DNA of 64,000 bases from Pontibacter korlensis (GCF_000973725.1 NZ_CP009621.1:5077001-5141000); one strand, 5' to 3'; shown: positions 25,307-35,104, numbered from the stretch's first letter. The notes: a model not told the origin generated them from the letters alone. Numbers and translations are program-made.

Positions 25307-25705
25307 ACAGCAGGTCAATAGCTGGCTTACGCTTTAAAAAGAAATGCTAAGAATTCAGGTGCAGAAGCAATCTTCCCACTTGAACTCTTAGCCTTTGTCA
25401 TACAAAGGTTAACAAGTAGCCTTTACCATTTCGGAGCATATTTACTCCAAAGAATTAACTCTGCGATGGTATGCTGCCAAGAAAGAATTCCCTCATTATA
25501 AACTGGCAGTTATCTATTAGTTGTTGACTCCTTCTCTGATCGTAATCCAGATGAACAAGTTTTGCTCATCATAAAGTATAACATAAACCTCCCAACATCA
25601 ATCGGAGCAATTTTGTATTCTTCTAGTAGAAGCAGTAAAAGAACCCCAGGTAAAAAGAAAATGGAGTGAGTAGAAAAATATCCACACACCCCATTCAAAC
25701 ACAAT
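25307..25705. other. 399-bp spacer between converging operons
   Basis: No coding frame with family resemblance. A palindrome CCTTTG-TCATA-CAAAGG lies at 25392-25408. I found no convincing T-tailed terminator, although both flanking operons end here. Confidence 0.5.
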
Positions 25706-28700
25706 CTAAACTAAAACCTTTTTTCTCTTCTTTTCTGTCTTGCTATATGCCAGATAGTATACCTGAGGTAGCACTATCAAAGACAGAATCATACAAATTA
25801 TCAATCCTCCCACAATCATAATGGCAAGTGGCTTTTGAATTTCAGACCCCATACCTGTTGATAGCGCAGCGGGCAACAAACCTGCCGAGCCCATAATGGC
25901 GATCATAAACACAGGCCTGATCCGGCTGTATACACCTTCCGAGATAGCCTTCTGAAGCGATAAGCCTCTGCGGAGATAGTCTTTCATCACGGCGATCAGG
26001 ATGATACCGTCTATGGTACCCACGCCAAACAAAATTATGAAGCCAATACCTGCAGATATACCGAAGGTAGTACCTGTGAGCCACAACGACAGGAAGCCGC
26101 CGATGAAGGCAAACGGAATGGTAATGAGCGAAATGACCGTGTCTTTCAGGTTACCGAAGTTGACATACAGTAGGAAGAAGATCATCAGGAGCGAGATCGG
26201 CACGATGTAAGTCAATCGCTTGGTTGCCCTTTCCTTGTTCTCGAACTCACCTGCCCAGGTTAAGTCGTAACTTTCCGGAAGCACTACCTGCTCCTCTACT
26301 CGTTTCTGCGCTTCTTCCACTGTACTGCCTAGGTCACGCCCCCGCACCGAGAAACCCACGGCAATATAGCGACTGCTTCCTTCGCGGTAAATGAAGGCTG
26401 GCCCTGTAAAGAAACCGACATCAGCGATCTCGTACAGCGGGATCATAGAGCCACTGTTGGCAGGCACCAGTATGTTCTTTATCTCCTCCTCTGACTTTCG
26501 GAAAGGTTCTGCATAACGCACCCGTACATCAAATATGCGCTCGTCTTCATAGAACGAAGTGGCAGCCTTACCACCTATGGCCATTTCAATCACCGCCTGT
26601 GCATCGGCCATACTCACGCCATAGCGAGCCATGCGGGTCTCATCGAGTTTAATGCGCAGCTCTGGTAAGCCAATATTACGGTAGATGTTCAAGTCTTCTA
26701 CACCTTCCACATCTTTAATGGCAGCTGCTACCTGATCGGCAGTGTTCTCCAGTTCAAACAGGTCGTTGCCAAATATCTTCACTACCAGGGAGCTTTTCAC
26801 CCCTGATACATATTCCTCCACGTTGTCCATGATTGGCTGGCTGAAGCCGAAGGTAACGCCGGGATACACTGCAAGCGATTGCTCCATTTCAGTGAGCAGC
26901 TCCTGTTTCGATATTTTGCGTTTCCAGTCGCTTTCGTCGCTGAGCTGCACGTGAAACTCAATGTTAAAGAAACCAGTCGGGTCTGTACCGTCATTTGGGC
27001 GGCCTGTTTGTGTTAGGACGAACTGTACCTCGTCAAACTCACGGAACTTGGCTTTCATCTCTTTGGTCAGCTTTACCGACTCATCCAGGCTCACACTGTT
27101 TGGCAGGGTTGCCCTTATATATAGCGCTCCTTCGTTCAGCTGCGGAATAAACTCTGTACCCAGTCTGCTGAAGCCAAAGCCACAGGCAACCAGTAGCACT
27201 CCAAACACAGCTATTGTCAGTTTTTTATTGATTGCACCTAACTGGTACAGCCTGAACATTGCTCCGCGTATGAAGTTGGTTATCGGGTTTTCCCGATCCA
27301 CCACGTTCTTGTTCAGCAGCACCTTACACATGGCAGGCACATAAGTCAAACTGAGAAGTACAGCACCAATCAGGGCATAGCCTAAGGTAAAGGCAAGCGG
27401 CGAGAACATCTTACCTTCTACTTTCTGGAAAGTAAAGATTGGCATCAGCGCCACAATCAGGATAATCTGTGCAAAGAAGATAGACTTGGCTACAGAACGT
27501 GTCTGGTTTTTGATGATACCCAGTTTAGATATTTTGTTAAAGCGTGGCATACCCAGCTCATGCGCCCTTTTGTCGAGGCCCACAAACACATGCTCCACCA
27601 CCACCATGGTTCCTTCTAGCAGCAGGCCAAAGTCTACAGCACCAATGGATATCAGGTTGGCAGGCAAGCCCTGTATACGCAGCATGATAATCGCAAACAG
27701 GAAGGCCAGTGGAATAACGGATGCCACGATAACCGTGGTACGCCAGTTGAACAGGAAGATAAACACCAGCACCGACACCAGAATGATACCTTCCAATAAG
27801 TTATGCGTTACCGTTCGCACAGTGTTATCGACAAGTATGGTTCTGTCGTGGAACGCTTCAATTTTTACATCGGCTGGCAGAATCCTGGTGTTCAATTCCT
27901 CTATCTTGTCCTTCAGTCTTTCGATTACCTCGCTTGGGTTCTCTCCTCGCAGCATAATCACAATGCCTTGCACCAGGTCATCGTCGTCGTCGAGTCCTAC
28001 CTGGCCCAGGCGCGGTTTGGCAGATATTTTTACATCGGCCACATGCTTTACCAGCACAGGCGTTCCGTTTACATTCTCGATGAGGATATTCTCAATGTCG
28101 GCCACACTCTCCAGCAAGCCCACACCACGTACCACGTAAGCTTGGTCACCTTTGTCGATTACATCGCCGCCTACGTTGATGTTGCTTTTCTCTACCGCCT
28201 CGTAAACATCCAACGGAGAAAGATTATAATTGGCCAGCTCTACAGGGTTTACCTGTATCTCGTATACTTTTTCCTCACCGCCAAAGCTGATAACCTCAGC
28301 TATGCCTGGCACGCCCACCAGCTCCCGCTCCACAACCCATTCGTGCAGAGCCGCCAGGTCGCTGATTGGTCTGGATTTGCTTTTAAGCACATAGCGGAAA
28401 ATTTCACCGGTTGCCCCTGAAGGTGGCTCCACCTCTGCCTCGGCACCTTCAGGCAACTCAATGCCCTGCATGCGGTTAGAAGCATATTGCTGTGCATAGA
28501 AGTCATCCACATTTTCGTCAAACAGTACCGTTACCACCGATAGGCCAAAAAGCGAAGTAGAACGCACCTCGGCCTTTCGTGGTATGGTGTTCATCTGGCG
28601 TGTGACAGGCAGTGTGATAAACTTCTCTACCTCCTCGGCACTTCGGCCAGGCCACTGGGTGATAATACGGGCCCTGGTGTTGGTTACATCCGGAAAGGCC

Positions 28701-28819
28701 TCAATCGGTGTGTTTATATAGCTTATGATGCCCGCCGCCACCAACAGCGCCGTCAGGAAAAAGACGATGATGTGGTTTTTAAGCGAGAACGATACCAGGC
28801 TCTGAACAAATTTATCCAT
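25706..28819 (-). CDS. Heavy-metal efflux RND pump (CzcA/CusA family)
   Basis: 1037 residues, the inner-membrane proton-driven pump of a tripartite metal exporter. Typical blocks are NTPIEAFPDVTNTRARIITQ, WPGRSAEEVEKFITLPV, LGTEFIPQLNEGALYIRATL and SISL/TIPF membrane repeats. The fourth transmembrane helix reads VDFGLLLEGTMVVVEH (about 395-410). Divalent-type HME pumps usually have DFGxxxDGAxxxxEN, so the second Asp is Glu here (402) and Asn is His. Adaptor and TolC-like genes precede it on the same strand. The metal cannot be assigned with certainty. Confidence 0.92.
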   Translation of the reverse strand: MDKFVQSLVSFSLKNHIIVFFLTALLVAAGIISYINTPIEAFPDVTNTRARIITQWPGRSAEEVEKFITLPVTRQMNTIPRKAEVRSTSLFGLSVVTVLFDENVDDFYAQQYASNRMQGIELPEGAEAEVEPPSGATGEIFRYVLKSKSRPISDLAALHEWVVERELVGVPGIAEVISFGGEEKVYEIQVNPVELANYNLSPLDVYEAVEKSNINVGGDVIDKGDQAYVVRGVGLLESVADIENILIENVNGTPVLVKHVADVKISAKPRLGQVGLDDDDDLVQGIVIMLRGENPSEVIERLKDKIEELNTRILPADVKIEAFHDRTILVDNTVRTVTHNLLEGIILVSVLVFIFLFNWRTTVIVASVIPLAFLFAIIMLRIQGLPANLISIGAVDFGLLLEGTMVVVEHVFVGLDKRAHELGMPRFNKISKLGIIKNQTRSVAKSIFFAQIILIVALMPIFTFQKVEGKMFSPLAFTLGYALIGAVLLSLTYVPAMCKVLLNKNVVDRENPITNFIRGAMFRLYQLGAINKKLTIAVFGVLLVACGFGFSRLGTEFIPQLNEGALYIRATLPNSVSLDESVKLTKEMKAKFREFDEVQFVLTQTGRPNDGTDPTGFFNIEFHVQLSDESDWKRKISKQELLTEMEQSLAVYPGVTFGFSQPIMDNVEEYVSGVKSSLVVKIFGNDLFELENTADQVAAAIKDVEGVEDLNIYRNIGLPELRIKLDETRMARYGVSMADAQAVIEMAIGGKAATSFYEDERIFDVRVRYAEPFRKSEEEIKNILVPANSGSMIPLYEIADVGFFTGPAFIYREGSSRYIAVGFSVRGRDLGSTVEEAQKRVEEQVVLPESYDLTWAGEFENKERATKRLTYIVPISLLMIFFLLYVNFGNLKDTVISLITIPFAFIGGFLSLWLTGTTFGISAGIGFIILFGVGTIDGIILIAVMKDYLRRGLSLQKAISEGVYSRIRPVFMIAIMGSAGLLPAALSTGMGSEIQKPLAIMIVGGLIICMILSLIVLPQVYYLAYSKTEKKRKKVLV

Positions 28820-28842
28820 GTGTCTTCTCTTGCTCCTCCTTC

Positions 28843-29979
28843 TTAGTTCTGAATCTGGTTATAGATGAGCAGGTGGTTTTCGGTCACCACCTTGTCCCCT
28901 TCTTTCAAGCCTTCTTTCACCATTACAGCATTTGCTGTCTGGTACACTAGGTTGAGCTGCACTATATCGAAGTTGCAGCTATCGCGGTACACCACCACCT
29001 GGTGTTTGGAGTTGGCTAATATCATGGCTTTGGCCGGGAAAGACAGCAAGCGCTCCTGTTCATCATCTTTTGCGAGATTGTCCTGTGTTACCGATACATT
29101 CACAAACATCTCAGGCTTCAGGAGCAAGTCGCGGTTCTGAATGCTGATGCGCGCCTTCAGCACACGTTCATCAGTATCGAAGGTATTGGCCAGCCGGTCT
29201 ATCTTGCCCTTGAATTTCTGGTCCGGGTAGGACAAGGCACTTACCTCTACCTCCATTCCCTGCTTCACACTACTTAGGTTACCGGCGTAGACATTAGCCA
29301 TTACCCATACCTCCTCCAGGTCTGAAACGGAGAACAGTGGTTCATCACCAGCCTCTATCTGCTGCCCGCCCACAATGTTCTTCGATACAATGTGGCCACT
29401 AAACGGCGCTCTAATGATGAGCACGCCCCGCTCCAGGCTACCACCGTAAATCCCCAGGTTCTCCTGTACCTTAGTGATTTCGTGCTTGGCCATCTCCACG
29501 TCCTGTTGCGCCTCAATCAGCTCACGCTCCGACGCAACGCCATCCTCAAACATTTCCTGTGTAGCGGAAAGCTGGCGCTGTGCCAACTTTAACTGCGCCT
29601 GTGCTGTGCGTAGTTCGGCGTTCAGGCTGCTTAACTCCGGGCTGCGGATTTCCAGCAATACAGTACCTTCCTTCACATAATCACCTAATGAGAAGTTAAC
29701 TTTCGACACTACGCCATCCAGCAAAGGCACAAAGCGGTAGTATTTCTCAGGGTTACTCATTACCCTGCCTGTCAGCTGAATGTGGTTGTTTTCTGTGGCA
29801 GGTGTTACATCAGCCAGTTTGATGTTCTTTGCCAGCTGCGCCGGAAGGCAGTAACCTTCAGCCGTGCTAGCTGCCTCTTTTTCTGTTGTGTCTGTACCTT
29901 GGCAAGAGGTAACTAGTGCCGCAAAGCAAATAGCAGCAGAAAACTTACTAATCTTTTTTATATAGTATGAGCGTATCAT
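28843..29979 (-). CDS. RND periplasmic adaptor (membrane fusion protein, CzcB/CusB-like)
   Basis: 378 residues. A lipoprotein signal (ICFAALVTSCQG) gives an N-terminal lipid anchor. The hairpin and lipoyl part is visible in FVPLLDGVVSKVNFSLGDYV, KEGTVLLEIRSPELSSLNAE and a long coiled-coil (about 115-175), then RAPFSGHIVSKNIVGGQQIE and the beta-barrel EVWVMANVYAGNL. No His-rich metal-binding N-terminus as in CzcB was seen. It overlaps the TolC-like gene by four bases and ends 23 bases before the pump. Confidence 0.92.
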   Translation of the reverse strand: MIRSYYIKKISKFSAAICFAALVTSCQGTDTTEKEAASTAEGYCLPAQLAKNIKLADVTPATENNHIQLTGRVMSNPEKYYRFVPLLDGVVSKVNFSLGDYVKEGTVLLEIRSPELSSLNAELRTAQAQLKLAQRQLSATQEMFEDGVASERELIEAQQDVEMAKHEITKVQENLGIYGGSLERGVLIIRAPFSGHIVSKNIVGGQQIEAGDEPLFSVSDLEEVWVMANVYAGNLSSVKQGMEVEVSALSYPDQKFKGKIDRLANTFDTDERVLKARISIQNRDLLLKPEMFVNVSVTQDNLAKDDEQERLLSFPAKAMILANSKHQVVVYRDSCNFDIVQLNLVYQTANAVMVKEGLKEGDKVVTENHLLIYNQIQN

Positions 29980-31292
29980 AAATCGGTTCCGGTTAACAGG
30001 TTGAGTTCTTCTTTTTTGGATTCAAGGCTTCGGATAGTGTCAAAGTAGAGGAGCTTATTCTCTTTGAAAGCGTCAAAGAAGTCGAGGAACTCCAGCAGGT
30101 TAATGTTCTTGCGCTGAAAGTTGCGGCTAACACCAGCCAGCACTTCATCCAGCTCATTGATGTAAGCCTCATCTAGTGACTGATAGAGATCTGCAAGCAG
30201 TTGGTAATCTTTGTAGGCTTTTACCACCTGGTTTTGAGCCTCATTTACCCGCAAGGCGTGCAGGTGCCTGCTTTGCTGTACCCGTGCCTGTGCCGCTTGT
30301 ATATTTCCTCGGTTGCGATCAAAGAACGGCAGATCCATGGCCACGCCAAAGCCAATAAAGTTGAGCAGGATATTCCCACCGCGGTCGTAGTTGGTGTTGA
30401 ACCTCAGGTCAGGTACACGCAGGGCACGCTCCAGTGTGTGCTCTGCCTCGCTTACCCGCATATCAGAAACTGCCACAAGCACAGCAGGGTTCTGGCGCTC
30501 GGCCATGGCTAATAGGCTATCGAGCGGCTGGTTCAGTAGTAGAGCTTGGTCAGGAAGCGGCGCTGCATCTGTCAGAAACAGCGTGACAGATGCGGGCAGC
30601 AGCATCAGCGATTTTAGCTCTTTTTGCGCCTCGTTACTATCCTCCAGCGCCTCTTTAAGCTCTGCTCGCATTGCTAAGTCCAGCGCCCTGATCCTGTAGA
30701 AGTCAGCTTTGGAAATGTTACCATTGCGCAGCTGTGCCTCCTGTGCACGAATTAGCTGAGAGAGTACACTTTGTTGCTGCTGAAGCAGGCGCACATTATT
30801 CTGGTGGAAAAGCAGTTCTGCAAGCTGGGTTCTAAATTCAGCTTTTAGCGAGAGCAGCATCTCAGTATAAGCTGTCTGAGCCAGCTCCCGGTTTGCAACT
30901 TGGAGCGAGATATTCTTTTTACGCTTCCGGGCAGTTTGCACCAGTTGCTCTAGCTGAACAGAAAACTGCCTGTTCTTGCCAAAACGATCGCCGAACAGCG
31001 GAGGTGCTCCTTCCCCATTGGCTAACTGATGGCGAGTTGCCCAAAAGTTTACTTCGCTGATTTCCAGCTCGGGATTGGGCCAGGCCTTTGCCTGCAAGAT
31101 CAGGGCTTCTGCTTCTTCAATGTTGAGCCGCTCGGCTATAATGGCCAGGTTTCTCTCTAAGAAAAGAGCCTCTGCCTCAACCCTCGAAAGAGAGAGGGTG
31201 TCTGGTTGCTGCTCCTGTGCCTGAGCCTGGTAAGCAGGCAAAAGCAATAGCAACAGGAGCCATGCGGGGTAAAAGAAAAACTTTAATATCAT
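29976..31292 (-). CDS. TolC-family outer-membrane channel (CzcC-like)
   Basis: 438 residues with a signal peptide (AWLLLLLLLPAYQAQAQ). Two repeats of the OEP fold appear: ALFLERNLAIIAERLNIEEA with LILQAKAWPNPELEISEVNF, and later GVAMDLPFFDRNRGNIQAAQ with the paired helices RVNEAQNQVVKAYKDYQLLA. These place it with the CzcC branch of outer-membrane efflux proteins. It is the exit duct for the pump and adaptor encoded downstream, and its stop overlaps the adaptor start. Confidence 0.93.
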   Translation of the reverse strand: MILKFFFYPAWLLLLLLLPAYQAQAQEQQPDTLSLSRVEAEALFLERNLAIIAERLNIEEAEALILQAKAWPNPELEISEVNFWATRHQLANGEGAPPLFGDRFGKNRQFSVQLEQLVQTARKRKKNISLQVANRELAQTAYTEMLLSLKAEFRTQLAELLFHQNNVRLLQQQQSVLSQLIRAQEAQLRNGNISKADFYRIRALDLAMRAELKEALEDSNEAQKELKSLMLLPASVTLFLTDAAPLPDQALLLNQPLDSLLAMAERQNPAVLVAVSDMRVSEAEHTLERALRVPDLRFNTNYDRGGNILLNFIGFGVAMDLPFFDRNRGNIQAAQARVQQSRHLHALRVNEAQNQVVKAYKDYQLLADLYQSLDEAYINELDEVLAGVSRNFQRKNINLLEFLDFFDAFKENKLLYFDTIRSLESKKEELNLLTGTDL

Positions 31293-31396
31293 GATAGACT
31301 GATAGCTGTATGTATTCTTTTACAAAGCTATCGCGGCTACATTAAAGGCTTCTTTGGCTTAAATTAGAAGTAGATTAGAGAAGGATTATTTTATGA

Positions 31397-32764
31397 TTAA
31401 GAGGCCGGAAATATCAGCTTCACAATTGTGCCGTGTTCTGCAGCCGAGGCTATGGAGAGATCAATGTGACAGAATTCAGTGATATGCCTGGTAAGCGACA
31501 GACCGATCCCATGCCCTGGCCTGAGGTACTGCGTATTGGTTCCGCGGTAGAAGAGGTCAAATACTTTGTGCTGCTCCTGCTCCGGTATCCCCAATCCTCT
31601 ATCCTGCACCAGTAGTGTAAGCCGCCCTTGTTCTGACAGCTTCACTGTGAGTGTTACTTTCTGCTCATCCGAAAACTTAAGCGCATTATCAATAATATTC
31701 GTTAGAGCCGTAGCTATAAGTTCCGGATGCGAATGGAGCTGCATCACTTCGCTATCATCTACTTCTATGAGCGTTTCCACTTCAGCATCCGGATACTTGA
31801 AGTGCAGTTTTTCCAATACCTCCCATAAAAGCTCATCAAGGCGGAAAGAGCGAAAAGTGGTTTTAGGATCATTGTTATTCAAACCGCTTATCAGAAGAAG
31901 CCCTTCGATTACAGAATTCAACTCTGAAGTATTTTTGGCGACCTTACTTAGCACCTTCCTGTAATGTTCAGAAGTATGCTCTTTATCCAAACTCAGCTCA
32001 GCTTCACCCAGGATGGCTGCAAGCGGAGTTTTTAACTCGTGAGAAACATTTTTTAAGAACTGCTTCTGGTTATTCACCCCAGACTCCAGCCTGTCTAGAA
32101 AAGTGTTAAGGGTAGAAGTCAAATCACTTAGCTCATCGCCAGGTCGTTCTATTTCTGCAAGTCGGGAGCTCAGGTTTTCGGTGGAGATAGAATTTACTTT
32201 TTGCAGGATAGCAGAAAAAGGTCTGAATGTTCTTTTAGCCAATAGTACATTAAGCACATAATTGATCAGAATACCAATGATCAGCAAGCAGAAGAGAACA
32301 AGGCTCAGGTTTTTCAATCCGGCTTCTCCTGTCCTATCTTCACCCGAACTAATCACGACAAAATTACCCTGGTTGTCTTCGTAGTATATACCTACAAACT
32401 GCCTCCCCTCAACCCTAAAGTTGTGCCTACCCTTTTGGTGAATAAGCTGCAGCACCTGCTTGTCTACCGGGAACGATTCTATTTCCTGCACAAAAGCAAC
32501 ATCACCGGCAGCGTCATAGATTTGTAGTGTCTCGTTATCGAGTGTGTTTAGATACGTGCGCTCATACTCCTGGTACTTCCGCTTATTCAGCTCATCCTTT
32601 TCCAGGAATATAATAGCAGAAAGCAAGGCACGATTCTCTAGCTTATTGTAAAATGAGTTAAGGGTATAGTTTCTATAGAAATAGAGGGTGCTTCCTAAAA
32701 CAAGCAGCAGTGTTAAGGCACAGACTAACGTAGAGCGTAAGGCAAGCTTTTGTTTAAGATTCAT
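31397..32764 (-). CDS. Sensor histidine kinase of the metal-efflux operon
   Basis: 455 residues from the ATG at 32764; the frame opens nine codons earlier inside the regulator gene. Two membrane helices (about 9-29 and 172-194) enclose a periplasmic sensor domain. A HAMP linker follows, then HisKA with NVSHELKTPLAAILGEAELS (phosphorylated His), and the HATPase domain with NIIDNALKFSD, QDRGLGIPEQE and HGIGLSLTRHI. It overlaps the response regulator gene by 11 bases, so the two form a CusS/CusR-like pair placed before the pump genes. Confidence 0.93.
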   Translation of the reverse strand: MNLKQKLALRSTLVCALTLLLVLGSTLYFYRNYTLNSFYNKLENRALLSAIIFLEKDELNKRKYQEYERTYLNTLDNETLQIYDAAGDVAFVQEIESFPVDKQVLQLIHQKGRHNFRVEGRQFVGIYYEDNQGNFVVISSGEDRTGEAGLKNLSLVLFCLLIIGILINYVLNVLLAKRTFRPFSAILQKVNSISTENLSSRLAEIERPGDELSDLTSTLNTFLDRLESGVNNQKQFLKNVSHELKTPLAAILGEAELSLDKEHTSEHYRKVLSKVAKNTSELNSVIEGLLLISGLNNNDPKTTFRSFRLDELLWEVLEKLHFKYPDAEVETLIEVDDSEVMQLHSHPELIATALTNIIDNALKFSDEQKVTLTVKLSEQGRLTLLVQDRGLGIPEQEQHKVFDLFYRGTNTQYLRPGHGIGLSLTRHITEFCHIDLSIASAAEHGTIVKLIFPAS

Positions 32765-33446
32765 TCGTTTTCTGAGCCAACATGTAGCCACGCCCCTTTA
32801 TGGTGTGTATTAACTTGAACGCAAAATCCTTGTCTATTTTATTACGGAGATAGTTGATGTAAACATCTACTACATTTGTATTGGAGCTGAAATGAATATC
32901 CCATACAGCTTGCGCTATCTCTACCCGCGATAGTACCTTTTCTCTGTTTCTTAACAGGTACAGCAGCAGGTTAAACTCTCTAGGAGTTAAGGTGATCTCT
33001 TTGCCTGCTCTTTTTATAATGTTCTGCTCTACATTTACCTCCAGGTCAGCATACTTGTCGGCCTCAAAAATACCCTGCTCTAACTGCTTTCTTCTGATGT
33101 GTGCGTTAATACGCGCCAGGAGCTCCTTAAAATGAAACGGCTTTGACATAAAGTCATCCGCTCCAGCCTCTAAGCCTTTTACTTTTTCTTCTGGATCACC
33201 CAGTGCACTTAGAATGATGATGATAGAGGCGATGTTACGCTTGCGTGTAATCTTACAGATTTCATAACCGTCCAGACCGGGCAGCATGATATCCAGGATC
33301 ACTACATCATACTCGTTGTTGCTGATCTTGCTGACAGCTTCATACCCGTCTGCCACCCGATCCACCTGAAAGCTTTTATCAGTTAAACCTTCCTCGATAA
33401 AAGAGGCAACACGAGCATCATCTTCTACAAGAAGGCACTTCATCAT
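32754..33446 (-). CDS. OmpR-family response regulator of the metal-efflux operon
   Basis: 230 residues. The receiver domain has the acidic pair EDD (8-10), the phosphorylation site D52 in VVILDIMLPGLDGYEI, and Lys in DDFMSKPFHFKEL. The C-terminal winged helix (EITLTPREFNLLLYLLRNRE, VVDVYINYLRNKID, IHTIKGRGYML) is of the OmpR/PhoB type. It is the first gene of the five-gene operon, so it probably activates its own operon in response to metal. Confidence 0.95.
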   Translation of the reverse strand: MMKCLLVEDDARVASFIEEGLTDKSFQVDRVADGYEAVSKISNNEYDVVILDIMLPGLDGYEICKITRKRNIASIIIILSALGDPEEKVKGLEAGADDFMSKPFHFKELLARINAHIRRKQLEQGIFEADKYADLEVNVEQNIIKRAGKEITLTPREFNLLLYLLRNREKVLSRVEIAQAVWDIHFSSNTNVVDVYINYLRNKIDKDFAFKLIHTIKGRGYMLAQKTNES

Positions 33447-33768
33447 AGCGAAGAGTATTTAAATTGTTGAAGTGGTAAAGCTAATAAATCAAATTAACAA
33501 CACATTAACTCTACAGGATGGCGTTGCCTCTGCCCGAAATGCTCTTGCAATAGTTATCAACTAGGAACATCTCTCATGGCTTCAAACCTATACAAAAAAG
33601 GCCTTGTCGTAAAGGTCAGTAATTTTAGTAGCAGAAATTATACTTCTTTTATTAGTGTAAAGAAAAGGCTTCCATAGCTAGCGCCCTGTGTTGCAGCCAG
33701 TAACATTTACTGGCTCCTGAGGCGAAGAAAAACTCAGCACAAAATCTTTGTCAGCTGTCTCAAAATGC

Positions 33769-33798
33769 TTGTAAAATGTTCCGAAACGTGTACCTTTG
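33769..33798 (+). promoter_or_regulatory. Promoter of tRNA-Pro(TGG): TTG, 19 bases, TACCTTTG
   Basis: TTG at 33769-33771 and TACCTTTG at 33791-33798 with a 19-base spacer match the Bacteroidota -33/-7 consensus. A leader of about 40 bases precedes the tRNA. Confidence 0.7.
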
Positions 33799-33844
33799 CA
33801 TTCACAAAGAACGAAAGTGATTTGAAAATACTTTGATACCGAAT

Positions 33845-33918
33845 CGGGGTGTAGCGTAGCCCGGTATCGCGCCACATTTGGGATGTGGAGGTCGTAGGTT
33901 CGAATCCTGCCACCCCGA
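33845..33918 (+). tRNA. tRNA-Pro (anticodon TGG)
   Basis: 74-nt cloverleaf: acceptor CGGGGTG/CACCCCG, D-region with GCGTAGCCCGGTATCGCGC, anticodon stem CCACA/TGTGG with loop TTTGGGA, T-arm with GTTCGAATC, discriminator A. CCA is not encoded. Confidence 0.95.
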
Positions 33919-33921
33919 CTT

Positions 33922-33961
33922 AACAAAAGAGCCTGCTTTGATTGAAGCAGGCTCTTTTGTT
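33922..33961. terminator. Terminator after tRNA-Pro(TGG)
   Basis: Perfect 17-bp stem, 33922-33938 with 33945-33961, loop TGATTG. A- and T-rich outer parts make it usable in both directions, including for the DUF4136 gene that ends at 33979. Confidence 0.9.
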
Positions 33962-33978
33962 TTCTAAGTATTCCATCT

Positions 33979-34530
33979 TTATTGGGGTATTTCCTGTATC
34001 AGCTTTTGTACTCCTTCTCTGATGCGCTCCTGTAATTTAGCAGCGTTATCATCTGGCACTGCTCCTTCTGCCGCACCTTGCCAAACCAGCTCGTTTCTGG
34101 CATTATCAACCAAGTGTAACGACAAAGTACCCTGCTGGTACCGCCCCACCTCAACGTCTCTGCTCTTCCAGGTATAGCGGCGCTGCCCAATATAAAAAGG
34201 TGGATCGGTCAGGATATTCGTTTGCCGCGTTTGTACCTTCTCCGCTACTACTACACCTAAATTGATATTTAAATCTGGCTCCGATGAACTTTGCTGAAGC
34301 CCACGCTGCTCCAGTTGCTGAACTATCTCCTGCTTAAGATAGTCAAGTTGAGAAGCATACGGCTGTAGCGCCTCGCCACTAGTCTCTACCTCAAAGAAAT
34401 TAAAAGTCTTATAATTACTAAGTCGAAAGCCTTCATCTGCTTCCGATTCCAGCACCCTAACAGGTGAGCAGGCTGCCAGAAACAGGCACCAAATTCCCGA
34501 TAGTACAGTAAGCTTGAGGCTGGTTTTCAT
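33979..34530 (-). CDS. DUF4136 lipoprotein
   Basis: 183 residues with a lipoprotein signal (IWCLFLAACSPVRVLESEAD, Cys at about 21). The rest follows DUF4136: a conserved LSNYKTFNFFEV near the start, PDLNINLGVVVAEKVQ, and near the end GTLSLHLVDNARNELVWQGA followed by IREGVQKLIQEIP. Such proteins are common, usually single-gene, outer-membrane lipoproteins in Bacteroidota with no known role. It sits between two tRNA-Pro genes on the opposite strand. Confidence 0.88.
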   Translation of the reverse strand: MKTSLKLTVLSGIWCLFLAACSPVRVLESEADEGFRLSNYKTFNFFEVETSGEALQPYASQLDYLKQEIVQQLEQRGLQQSSSEPDLNINLGVVVAEKVQTRQTNILTDPPFYIGQRRYTWKSRDVEVGRYQQGTLSLHLVDNARNELVWQGAAEGAVPDDNAAKLQERIREGVQKLIQEIPQ

Positions 34531-34696
34531 GTTTTTACTTATTAAAGTTTTATACCTATACGCCTTCAGTTTTCAAGCGTTTGGGGCAGCCAAGAAACTT
34601 GTAGGACTAGACTGACAAGAAACGCTATACAGGCAAAAATTTATTACGCAGCGGCTTTTGTTTATTCACACCGATCAATATATTTAATACCTAAAA

Positions 34697-34770
34697 CGGG
34701 GTGTAGCGTAGCCTGGTATCGCGCCAGCATGGGGTGCTGGAGGTCGTGGGTTCGAATCCCGCCACTCCGA
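34697..34770 (+). tRNA. tRNA-Pro (anticodon GGG)
   Basis: 74-nt cloverleaf: acceptor CGGGGTG/CACTCCG (one G-T pair), D-region as in the first tRNA-Pro, anticodon stem CCAGC/GCTGG with loop ATGGGGT, T-arm with GTTCGAATC, discriminator A, no CCA. A weaker promoter (TTG 34658-34660, TATATTTA 34679-34686) lies before it. Confidence 0.95.
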
Positions 34771-34771
34771 C

Positions 34772-34806
34772 AAAAAGGGCCTTTACAGCATGTGAAGGCC
34801 CTTTTT
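34772..34806 (+). terminator. Terminator after tRNA-Pro(GGG)
   Basis: AAAAAGGGCCTT (34772-34783) pairs with AAGGCCCTTTTT (34795-34806) around an 11-base loop; the T-run is part of the second arm. Confidence 0.85.
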
Positions 34807-35104
34807 ACTGACGCAAAAGTGAAGCAAACTGACGCAGATTTTCAGAGAAATCCAGGCCCTACGAGCACTTCGAGCCACTTTTTCACATCTCCTGTCATTA
34901 AAAGTGGAGCCGCTTACCCCGCCACTCCTGTAGCATTCCCAAGCAAGCATCCTTAACTATTATCATATCTTTCTATATTACAAAGCTTTCCCATATATTG
35001 TGCAGCTAACAGGAACAGGCATTCAACTTGTACATTGGTTTTTGCCAACTTATTATAAAGCATTACCCAAGTCTATAATCATTTATTTTGAAGCTTAGCA
35101 AAAC

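Noticed and set aside
25392..25408. CCTTTG-TCATA-CAAAGG as a terminator
   Set aside because: No T-run on either side and a short stem; kept only as a palindrome note.
33678..33926. Minus-strand frame starting MLSRGGRIRTYDLHIPNVAR
   Set aside because: It is the reverse reading of the tRNA-Pro gene (the RGGRIRTYDLHIPNVARYR type is a well-known false product of tRNA reverse strands).
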